The notes under the pieces were generated by a model. It did not search any database, was not told the DNA's origin, and saw nothing but the letters and a program-made list of their open reading frames with translations. Positions 34,502-42,077 of a DNA stretch of 64,000 nt are shown piece after piece (the stretch's first letter is position 1; each line of letters opens with the position of its first letter). The stretch is from contig NZ_FONQ01000001.1 in NCBI RefSeq assembly GCF_900112975.1, forward strand, positions 186,001-250,000, given 5' to 3'. The translations under genes and the position numbers were made by a program. The DNA is from Flavobacterium xueshanense. Lineage in GTDB: Bacteria > Bacteroidota > Bacteroidia > Flavobacteriales > Flavobacteriaceae.

Positions 34502-35249
34502 TGGCAATTATTTCTTTATACTTTGTTGCTAAATCTCCTATCAAAAAAGTAGTCATTGTAACGTTCTTAGATTTTAAAACAGTGACAAAGCGTTCATTTT
34601 CGATGCTATAGTATTGAAATCCTTTGACATATTCCGCCGGTATTTTTAATGTACTTACAAAATAATCCGTGGCAAACAGATTCTCTAATTGTCTCAAATA
34701 GGATTCTTTCTTCTCGATTTCAAGTTCTTTTTTCAGCATTTTCGTTCTTCCCGAAAACCAATTCAATAATGGATCTGCGGAAATAGATCCTCCCATCATG
34801 CTACCCACATTAGCACTAGCATTGAGATGAGTGGCAGTATACAACTTTCGTTCTGCTGGAGTATATATTTTTTGTCCTTTGGGAACAATTCCTAATGAAA
34901 CGGCGTTAATCCCATTTCGAACAATCACCTCACGCAATTGATTCATCAAAGGCGTCACTTTCACATAAAGAATTCCTTGAGCAAAATGGTCGTGGGTCAA
35001 AAGTAACTTAGTTTCCTTGAATTGCGATGCCGAAAACAGCAACGTATCACCCACTGCTGCCTGAATTGAGAAATTACCTTCTTGATTTGTAACAGAAGCC
35101 CTCTGTGTTTTTTTATTTATGATATAAATACCTTCCAAAACCGAAACATCTGCAGTCACTCTTCCGTTCAATTGCGTTCGGGGCGCCTCTTGCGACAGAA
35201 CATTCGTCGCAGCAAAAGCCAAAAATAAATACACAATTCTAATCATCAT
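34491..35249 (-). CDS. Secreted carboxypeptidase-regulatory-like protein, paralogue 1
   Basis: First gene of the four-copy array, 252 aa, ATG at 35249 (or 35246), signal peptide ending NVLSQ. CarboxypepD_reg-like domain: VTNQEGNFSIQAAVGDTLLFSASQFKE, ending LREVIVRNG. Family motif LGIVPKGQKIYTPAERKLYTA near residue 120; C-terminal block STLKIPAEYVKGFQYYSIENERFVTVL. No transmembrane, lipobox or T9SS tail is visible, so the product should be periplasmic or released. Function is unknown. Confidence 0.75.
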   Translation of the reverse strand: MMIRIVYLFLAFAATNVLSQEAPRTQLNGRVTADVSVLEGIYIINKKTQRASVTNQEGNFSIQAAVGDTLLFSASQFKETKLLLTHDHFAQGILYVKVTPLMNQLREVIVRNGINAVSLGIVPKGQKIYTPAERKLYTATHLNASANVGSMMGGSISADPLLNWFSGRTKMLKKELEIEKKESYLRQLENLFATDYFVSTLKIPAEYVKGFQYYSIENERFVTVLKSKNVTMTTFLIGDLATKYKEIIASEN

Positions 35250-35340
35250 TCAAACAGTCATTATTGACACCTCGTAAAAGTATCTTAATGCATTCCAAAT
35301 AAATTATTAATGGGTTGGTAAAAAAATGTTAATTAAAAAT

Positions 35341-35372
35341 TTGAAATAAAAAAGACTGATTTAATACCTTTA
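35341..35372 (+). promoter_or_regulatory. Promoter of pepE
   Basis: TTG at 35341-35343 and TACCTTTA (35365-35372; one mismatch to TAnnTTTG) with a 21-bp spacer, 20 bp before the ATG. Confidence 0.45.
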
Positions 35373-35392
35373 GCACAAATTATCCACCAAAA

Positions 35393-36100
35393 ATGAAAAA
35401 TATACTAATCGCAAGTAGCTCTACGCTTGCAAACGAGAATTATCTGGAGTATTTATTACCGGAATTGCAATTGCATTTTCAAAACTGCAATACGATTCTT
35501 TTTATTCCTTACGCTAGACCTGGCGGTATTTCGCATGAGGAATATACCACAATGGTAAGCCTAGCTTTCGCCAAAATAAATAAAAAAGTAATCGGAATTC
35601 ATGAATTTGAGGATGCCGTACAAGCAATAAAAAATGCAGAAGGAATTTTCACGGGCGGCGGAAACACTTTTGTACTTGTATTGCAATTACATAAGAACAA
35701 TGTTATGGAAATCCTTTCGGAAGTTGTGAAAAACGGCACTCCTTATTTAGGAACAAGCGCAGGAAGCAATATTTGTGGACTTACAATGCAAACCACAAAC
35801 GACATGCCGATAGTTTATCCGCCAAGTTTTAAAACTCTGGGATTAATTCCTTTCAATTTGAATCCCCACTATTTAGATCCCGACACCAGTTCCAAACACA
35901 TGGGAGAAACCAGAGAAACCCGAATTATGGAATACCATGCTTTTAATACTGTTCCGGTTTTAGGTTTGAGAGAAGGCAGTTGGCTTGACGTAAAAGGAGA
36001 TAAAATCATTTTGAAAGGCAATCTTACCGCTAGACTCTTTAGACAAAATCAAGAAATTGAAGAATTAGAAACGGGAACTAATTTGAACTTTATAAAGTAA
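35393..36100 (+). CDS. pepE: Peptidase E (S51, alpha-aspartyl dipeptidase)
   Basis: Cytoplasmic serine dipeptidase of 235 aa that hydrolyses Asp-X dipeptides. Ser of GTSAGSNICG (near residue 122) is the nucleophile in the class-I glutamine-amidotransferase-like fold; FTGGGNTFVLVLQLH and FNLNPHYLDPDTSSKHMGETRE are family hallmarks. Normal length. It is divergent from the paralogue array and followed by a hairpin. Confidence 0.93.
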   Translation: MKNILIASSSTLANENYLEYLLPELQLHFQNCNTILFIPYARPGGISHEEYTTMVSLAFAKINKKVIGIHEFEDAVQAIKNAEGIFTGGGNTFVLVLQLHKNNVMEILSEVVKNGTPYLGTSAGSNICGLTMQTTNDMPIVYPPSFKTLGLIPFNLNPHYLDPDTSSKHMGETRETRIMEYHAFNTVPVLGLREGSWLDVKGDKIILKGNLTARLFRQNQEIEELETGTNLNFIK

Positions 36101-36120
36101 TGTTGAAAAATTAAATAAAA

Positions 36121-36148
36121 AAAGCCGAAACAATTAAATTTCGGCTTT
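36121..36148 (+). terminator. Hairpin terminator after pepE
   Basis: Perfect 10-bp stem AAAGCCGAAA / TTTCGGCTTT, loop CAATTAAA. The T-run is short on the plus strand but strong on the minus strand, so it may also act against minus-strand transcripts that pass the tRNA terminator. Confidence 0.65.
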
Positions 36149-36229
36149 GAAGAGTTAAAGCCGAGGCTTCCCATATCAATCTGTTAACCGAATATCTCAA
36201 AGCTTCGGGACTCGCACAACCTTAAAATA

Positions 36230-36259
36230 AAAAACCTCAAACAAAAGTTTGAGGTTTTT
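36230..36259 (-). terminator. Terminator of the tRNA-Gly transcript
   Basis: Perfect 13-bp stem (36230-36242 with 36247-36259), loop AAAA, ending in a U-run on the minus strand. It begins 2 bp after the 3' end of the second tRNA. Confidence 0.85.
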
Positions 36260-36261
36260 GG

Positions 36262-36334
<73 letters not shown>

Positions 36335-36379
36335 ATTATAACAATAAAATAAAATTTCAAAGTAAAACTTGAAACTTAG

Positions 36380-36452
<73 letters not shown>

Positions 36453-36465
36453 ATCAACAACGGTG

Positions 36466-36497
36466 CAAATATAATTAATAAGTTTGCTTCAATGCAA
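36466..36497 (-). promoter_or_regulatory. Promoter of the tRNA-Gly pair
   Basis: TTG (36497-36495), 21-bp spacer, TATATTTG (36473-36466): a full match to TTG-N17-23-TAnnTTTG. It stands 13 bp before the mature 5' end of copy 1. Confidence 0.75.
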
Positions 36498-36624
36498 GTT
36501 TTTTTCTTAAAAAGTCGCAAACATACTCCCACAGTTTCTTTTAATTAAGGAGATTCAAATCATAAAGAATTTAATATGAAAATATTATACCTTTATAGTA
36601 CCCAAAAAATATTTTTACAAAACA

Positions 36625-37071
36625 ATGAAAAACATCAAACAAATAACTGCTTTGAAGACATTTCCGGTGCGCCATCCTGTTCTTCGGGCTAAAAAACCCA
36701 TAGAAAGTTGTCATTTTGATCGCGATCCTTTAGAAACTACTGTTCATTCTGAACTGTATGACTCCGATAATCTCTTGGGAGAGGTTTCCTTTTTTGAAGC
36801 AAAAAATAATTCATTTATCATTGAAAAACAATTTCAAATTCGGAAAATATCCGTTTTGGAACAGCATTAAAAAAAAGATTTGGGCGAAAAACTGATTATT
36901 CATGTTGAAAAACAGTGCAGCAAACAAAAACCAAATTTAATCTGGCTCAATGCCATAAAGGAACCCATTTGTTTTTATACAAAAATGGAATAACAAACAA
37001 AAGGACTGCCTTTTGAAATACAAGGAGTCGAGGAACATATTGTCATGTTTAAAGTTATAAATGATGAATAA
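36625..37071 (+). pseudogene. GNAT-family N-acetyltransferase pseudogene (two in-frame stops)
   Basis: The first 81 codons read as a GNAT N-terminus (TFPVRHPVLRAKKPIESCHF) and end at TAA 36868. The same frame continues with DLGEKLIIHVEKQCSKQKP, LIWLNA, then a second TAA at the codon after FYTKME (36991-36993), then KGLPFEIQGVEEHIVMFK, stopping at 37069. This spans the full GNAT domain (about 148 codons). The stops replace residues expected in the acetyl-CoA loop and in the KMGYQ-like motif (single-base changes of CAA/TAT-type codons). No frameshift is needed. Its end overlaps the next gene by 11 bp, so that gene was likely cotranscribed with it. Confidence 0.85.
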
Positions 37072-38650
37072 TTTATTTCTGATTGTGTTACTGTGTACCT
37101 TTATTAGCTGCAAGAAAGAAGCACTAGAAAGTGAGGTAATCTTGAAAAAAGAGATTGTAAAACCTCGTGTGCAACCGGAAGGAAAACCAACTAACATTGA
37201 TTCTGTTGTTGTAATTTCGCTGCACAACAAAGTGCTAAAGGATTTTTATATCTCCACAAATTACAGAACGGTTTGGCAATCAGAAAAAAAGAGGAAAATA
37301 ATTTTAGCCGAGCTTCTCAAATCAGATGAAGAGGGACTCAATCCGGAGGATTACAACTTAAAAACATTATATGATTTTGAAAAAAGAGCGACAACTCTAG
37401 ACTCTTTAGACATTGCAGAATATGACATTTTATTGACCTCCTGTTTGCAAAAATACATCTCACATCTCACTAACGGAAGACTAAATCCCCGAAAATTATA
37501 CAAAAACTGGGATTTGAAAGAAAACTATATTGACTTAAATGCAACAGTTGCCCTATTACTACAAACCGATTCTTTGGCTTACACGATAGAACAACTGAAA
37601 CCCAATCATATTGTTTACAAAAGATTAAAAAAAGCTCTTCGACAAATTAATGCTTTTCCAAAAGATGATTTCAAGCCTATAAAATTCACAAAAATAATAA
37701 CTCCTAATGACACCAATCCTTCTCTGATTGCCATCAAGAAGCGATTAATTTATTGGAAAGAGTTGCAACCTAAAGATAGCCTTTCCTTAGTTTACGATGA
37801 AGAAACGGCGAATGCCTTAAAAAAATTTCAAAGTCGGCACGGTTTAGCCGCCGATGCAAAAATTGGAGCCGGAACAATTGCTTCCCTTAATTTTTCTAGA
37901 AACCAACGAACACAACAAATTCTCGTAAATCTGGAACGCTGGAGATGGTATCCAAAACAAATGGGAAAGGAATACATAATCATTAATATTCCTGATTACA
38001 AGTTGACACTAGTTAACAACAACGATACGTTGAGAACGCACAGAGTCATTGTAGGAAGAGCAAAAAGAAAAACACCTGTATTGAGTTCTAAATTGACACA
38101 AGTCGTTTTTAACCCAACCTGGACGGTTCCGCCAACCATCCTGAGAGAAGATGTAATTCCCGCTATTCTAAAAAGCCGAAGCTACTTGACTCAATCAAAT
38201 ATTAAAGTTTACGATAGTAATGGAAGAATTGTAAGTCCTTATGAATGGCAATTGTCTCAGGCTAAAACGTATCGCTACGTGCAAAGCCCGGGTACTTTCA
38301 ATTCGTTGGGCATGGTAAAAATCATTTTCCCAAACCGTTTTTCCGTTTATTTACACGACACGAATCACAGGGATTATTTTGACAAAATAGACCGTTCATT
38401 AAGTTCTGGCTGCGTCAGAGTAGACAATCCATTAGAGTTAACAGAATATATACTAAACGACGAAGTCAATTGGAATCTGGGGGAAATTACAGAGACATTA
38501 CAAAACGAGAGAACAAAATTTGTTAATATCAGAAAAGAAATCGCATTTCACTTATTGTATTGGACCGCTTGGAGCGAGAACAATAAATTAATTTTTAGAG
38601 ATGACATTTACAATCTTGATGCTGCTTTGTACGATAAATTACGAAATTGA
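37061..38650 (+). CDS. L,D-transpeptidase, YcbB/LdtD-like lipoprotein
   Basis: Protein of 529 aa with a lipoprotein signal (TFISC, Cys near residue 17). Order: scaffold domain (about 50-210), peptidoglycan-binding-like segment (about 245-285, LKKFQSRHGLAADAKIGAGTIASL), then the YkuD catalytic domain with HDTNHRDYF and SSGCVRVDNP (catalytic Cys near residue 465). It should form 3-3 crosslinks between meso-DAP residues or attach proteins to peptidoglycan, consistent with the DAP-type MurE in this window. It overlaps the GNAT pseudogene by 11 bp and the convergent L,D-transpeptidase gene by 12 bp. Confidence 0.92.
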   Translation: MMNNLFLIVLLCTFISCKKEALESEVILKKEIVKPRVQPEGKPTNIDSVVVISLHNKVLKDFYISTNYRTVWQSEKKRKIILAELLKSDEEGLNPEDYNLKTLYDFEKRATTLDSLDIAEYDILLTSCLQKYISHLTNGRLNPRKLYKNWDLKENYIDLNATVALLLQTDSLAYTIEQLKPNHIVYKRLKKALRQINAFPKDDFKPIKFTKIITPNDTNPSLIAIKKRLIYWKELQPKDSLSLVYDEETANALKKFQSRHGLAADAKIGAGTIASLNFSRNQRTQQILVNLERWRWYPKQMGKEYIIINIPDYKLTLVNNNDTLRTHRVIVGRAKRKTPVLSSKLTQVVFNPTWTVPPTILREDVIPAILKSRSYLTQSNIKVYDSNGRIVSPYEWQLSQAKTYRYVQSPGTFNSLGMVKIIFPNRFSVYLHDTNHRDYFDKIDRSLSSGCVRVDNPLELTEYILNDEVNWNLGEITETLQNERTKFVNIRKEIAFHLLYWTAWSENNKLIFRDDIYNLDAALYDKLRN

Positions 38651-39361
38651 TTTTGCTCCAAATTTAGAAACTCTTGATGGATGATAGATAAAGAAACATG
38701 ATTTGTCTTTTATAACACTGATAATCTCTTTGGATAATTCAGTAGGAACAGCAGGACAGCCTTGACTTCTTCCCAATCTGTGGTTATTTTTAATAAACGA
38801 ATTAGAAACGTAATCAGCCGCGTGCATTACTACACCTCTTGCTCTTGCATTGTCATTTACTCCTTTTTCTAAACCGTCTAAACGAAGTGACGTGCCGTGT
38901 TTGCCATTGTAAATTTCACCTGTAGCATAAAATCCTAAACTGCTTTTAAAAGATTCAGCTGAGTTTGAAAAATTATTAGCGAATTCTTCGCCTGTATTTC
39001 TTCCATGAGCAACAAGAGAATGAAACAATACATTTCCAGTAGTTAAATCAATTACCCAAAGTCTTTTGGTATTGGATGATAAACTAAAATCGACCAAAGT
39101 TAAAATGTCTTTCTTAATCAATCCTTTTTCTTTCAAAGAATAATATCCTTTCAAGGCAACAGCAAAACTTTCCAGTTTTGGTAAAGCAAATTTGTCAGAA
39201 TGTAAATTATTGTAGGCTATTTCAATTTTACTCTCAACACTAGTTTCTAACACCTTAGAATAAACTATTGGTTTAACATTCTTTAGTTCAGAGAAACTTA
39301 TTTTACTTGGAGATAATGAAGCAAGCATAAACAAAACAGCAGGAAGTATCGTGTAAATCAT
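38639..39361 (-). CDS. Murein L,D-transpeptidase catalytic domain family protein (YkuD_2)
   Basis: Secreted protein of 240 aa with a hydrophobic N-terminus (MIYTILPAVLFMLASLS). The YkuD_2 domain shows LWVIDLTTGNVLFHSLVAHG, MHAADYVSN and the catalytic-type GRSQGCPAVP near residue 205, in place of the usual SxGCxR. It is likely a periplasmic L,D-transpeptidase or related murein enzyme. It is convergent with, and overlaps, the YcbB-like gene. Confidence 0.88.
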   Translation of the reverse strand: MIYTILPAVLFMLASLSPSKISFSELKNVKPIVYSKVLETSVESKIEIAYNNLHSDKFALPKLESFAVALKGYYSLKEKGLIKKDILTLVDFSLSSNTKRLWVIDLTTGNVLFHSLVAHGRNTGEEFANNFSNSAESFKSSLGFYATGEIYNGKHGTSLRLDGLEKGVNDNARARGVVMHAADYVSNSFIKNNHRLGRSQGCPAVPTELSKEIISVIKDKSCFFIYHPSRVSKFGAKSIS

Positions 39362-39549
39362 TGGTTATCTTTAAGTTATAGATTAATTCGGGATTGCAAA
39401 CGTACGCCAATAAATAGGAATCAAATCGCATTTAACAAAACTTTAGTTTTACAATAACGAAAACTACGACTAATTATTGAGTGAGTAATCCTAAAAAAGG
39501 CAATTTCTATGTTAATTTTTCTATTTTTGTTCATATTCAATCCCAATTT

Positions 39550-41943
39550 ATGTCAAAATTATCTTCTGCAGCTCTATTTTTTTTAATATTCTTTAGCCAT
39601 ACTGCTTTTAGCCAAAAAAAGACACTTCAGGCAAAATCCATCACAGAAAACATTACAATCGACGGAAAGATCAATGAGCAAATCTGGGAATCGGCTTCAA
39701 TTGCCTCAGATTTTATCATGTTTGAACCTGATAATGGAAAACCCATAAACAATGATAAAAAAACAGAGGTAAAAGTGCTGTATGACAACGATGCTATTTA
39801 CATATCGGCAATGCTATATGATAACGAACCCGGCAAAATTCAGAAAGAAATAACCAATAGAGATGTTTTTGGGGTTTCGGATCATTTCTCCGTTTACATC
39901 AATGGTTTTAATGATGGTCAACAGGATTTTAGATTTTTCGTGAGTGCTGCAGGTGTACAAATGGATTGTTTAGCGACCGAGGATTATGAAGATTTTACTT
40001 GGGATGCCATTTGGGACAGTGAAGTTGCGATAACCGAATTGGGTTGGGTTGTGGAAATGAAAATTCCTTATGCAGCTTTACGTTTTTCAAAAGCTGACAA
40101 ACAAAATTGGGGATTAAACTTTATGCGCGAAATTAAGCGCGATGTGCAAAAATATACTTGGAATAGGATTGACACTAAAATTGGGGCCGTAATTCCACAA
40201 GCAGGAATTCTTCAAGGAATTGAAAACATACAAACTCCTACTCGACTTTTTTTAATTCCTTATTCATCTGCTTACTACCAACAAAGTGATATTGGTTCTG
40301 GTATTACTTTAAAAGCTGGGTTGGATATAAAATACGGCATCAACGATTCCTTTACATTAGATGCAATTTTGGTGCCTGATTTTGGACAGACAAAATTTGA
40401 TAATGCAATATTATATTTAGAACCTTTCGAGCAACAGTTCGAAGAAAACAGACCTTTTTTTACTGAAGGAACTGATTTATTTAGCAAAGGAGGTTTGTTT
40501 TATTCCCGAAGAATTGGTGGCGGTTCCACTACAGAATTACTCCTTGCCAATGAAGAAGAAACCACTAATTATCCAAGTACCGTAGATTTATTGAATGCCA
40601 TAAAAATATCAGGTCGTACTGAGAAAGGATTAGGAATTGGATTCCTGAATGCCGTTACTGAAAAAACAAAGGCTACTATAAAAAATAATGACACAGGAGA
40701 AATCAGAAAAGAAGTAATTGAACCATTGACTAATTATAATATGTTTGTTTTGGATCAACGTTTCAACCAAAACTCATCTGTTTCTTTTGTAAATGCAAAT
40801 ACCACCCGAAATGGCGATTTCAGAGATGCAAATTCCTCTGCTTTATTATTTGATTTAAATACAAAACAAAATACCTATAATTTGTATGGGGATTTCAAAT
40901 ACAGCGTTATCAACGCTCTTGAAGATTACGATGGTTTTAAAACCGAAATAGGTTTTGCAAAAACGAGTGGGAAATATCGTTATGGGTTTTCCGGAAAATA
41001 TGTTTCAGAAAATTATGATATTAATGATTTGGGAATCAATTTTTATTCCAATTATCATAATGCTTATGCCAATGGAAGCTACAGAATTGTAAATCCAATT
41101 AAACTTTTTAATACTTTCAGGATCAATCAATATATTAATTTTGAAATGGACAACACCTCTGGAAAATTACAAACCGGAGCTTTTGGGACAGAAATTAAAG
41201 CAAGAACATTAAGTAACGACGCTTTAGAGTTTGTTGTTGAATTTTCACCATTCAAAACATATGATTTTTATGAACCCCGTGAATATGGTAAATATGTGTT
41301 TTTGCCACAAAAAGTTTTTACAGCTGTAAATTTCACTTCCAATGACAATAATCCGTTCACCATAATTCTGCAACCGTCAATAACAATATTCAATGAGAAA
41401 GACAGAAACGTTTATGGGTTGTACATAAGTCCAAAATACAGATTTAATGACAGATTTTCTCTTACTTATGTATTGGAATATTTTAACAAAACTAACGATC
41501 GTGGCTGGGTTGACACTGACAAAACCGGGATATTTTTTGCCGAACGTACCAGAGAAACTGCTCAGCATGATTTTACTGGAAAATATGCTCTAAACAACAA
41601 AATGACCATCAATTTAACGGCAAGGTATTATTGGTCGTATTCTAAAAACCATGAGTTTTTCACTTTACAAGACAGTGGTTATCTGACCCCAAACAGCACT
41701 TACGCACAAAATAAAGATAGGAATTTTAATTCCTGGAACTTTGATTTATCGTATTCATGGTGGTTTGCTCCGGGAAGCGAAATATCTATTTTGTACCGTA
41801 ATTATGGTTTAGAAAGAGCTAGCGTAGTAGAAAAAGATTTGTCTAAAAATCTTAAAAATATCTTTAATAGTGACCTGACTAACGTGCTTTCTGTAAGCAT
41901 TCGCTATTTTATTGATTACAATTCAGTAAAAAATAAATTTTAA
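39550..41943 (+). CDS. DUF5916 outer-membrane protein with CBM9-like domain, copy A
   Basis: Protein of 797 aa from ATG 39550 (signal peptide SKLSSAALFFLIFFSHTAFSQ-type). A GTG 69 bp upstream only adds residues before the signal and is rejected. An N-terminal CBM9-like beta-sandwich (about 25-215: IDGKINEQIWESA, VKVLYDNDAIYI, WVVEMKIPYAALRFS) is followed by a DUF5916 region (FGQTKFDNAILYLEPFEQQFEENRPFFTEG, ending ISIRYFIDYN) that is probably an outer-membrane barrel. The ligand is unknown; the CBM9-like part suggests glycan binding. It is in tandem with a close paralogue. Confidence 0.85.
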   Translation: MSKLSSAALFFLIFFSHTAFSQKKTLQAKSITENITIDGKINEQIWESASIASDFIMFEPDNGKPINNDKKTEVKVLYDNDAIYISAMLYDNEPGKIQKEITNRDVFGVSDHFSVYINGFNDGQQDFRFFVSAAGVQMDCLATEDYEDFTWDAIWDSEVAITELGWVVEMKIPYAALRFSKADKQNWGLNFMREIKRDVQKYTWNRIDTKIGAVIPQAGILQGIENIQTPTRLFLIPYSSAYYQQSDIGSGITLKAGLDIKYGINDSFTLDAILVPDFGQTKFDNAILYLEPFEQQFEENRPFFTEGTDLFSKGGLFYSRRIGGGSTTELLLANEEETTNYPSTVDLLNAIKISGRTEKGLGIGFLNAVTEKTKATIKNNDTGEIRKEVIEPLTNYNMFVLDQRFNQNSSVSFVNANTTRNGDFRDANSSALLFDLNTKQNTYNLYGDFKYSVINALEDYDGFKTEIGFAKTSGKYRYGFSGKYVSENYDINDLGINFYSNYHNAYANGSYRIVNPIKLFNTFRINQYINFEMDNTSGKLQTGAFGTEIKARTLSNDALEFVVEFSPFKTYDFYEPREYGKYVFLPQKVFTAVNFTSNDNNPFTIILQPSITIFNEKDRNVYGLYISPKYRFNDRFSLTYVLEYFNKTNDRGWVDTDKTGIFFAERTRETAQHDFTGKYALNNKMTINLTARYYWSYSKNHEFFTLQDSGYLTPNSTYAQNKDRNFNSWNFDLSYSWWFAPGSEISILYRNYGLERASVVEKDLSKNLKNIFNSDLTNVLSVSIRYFIDYNSVKNKF

Positions 41944-42077
41944 TTTTTTAAATCAAACTGTAACATATCATTAAAAATGGAGTCTATTCATTCAAACTAT
42001 TCAGTGGATTGGTGATTACTGCCTTTGAAACTATTTTGGTTTTGATAATTTAGCATCAATCATCAATCAATCGTTTC

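Noticed and set aside
36149..36229. Possible remnant of a third tRNA (CTTCGGGACTCGCACAACC resembles a T-arm side)
   Set aside because: No cloverleaf can be formed and the T-loop consensus is missing; similarity to the neighbouring tRNAs is short and patchy.
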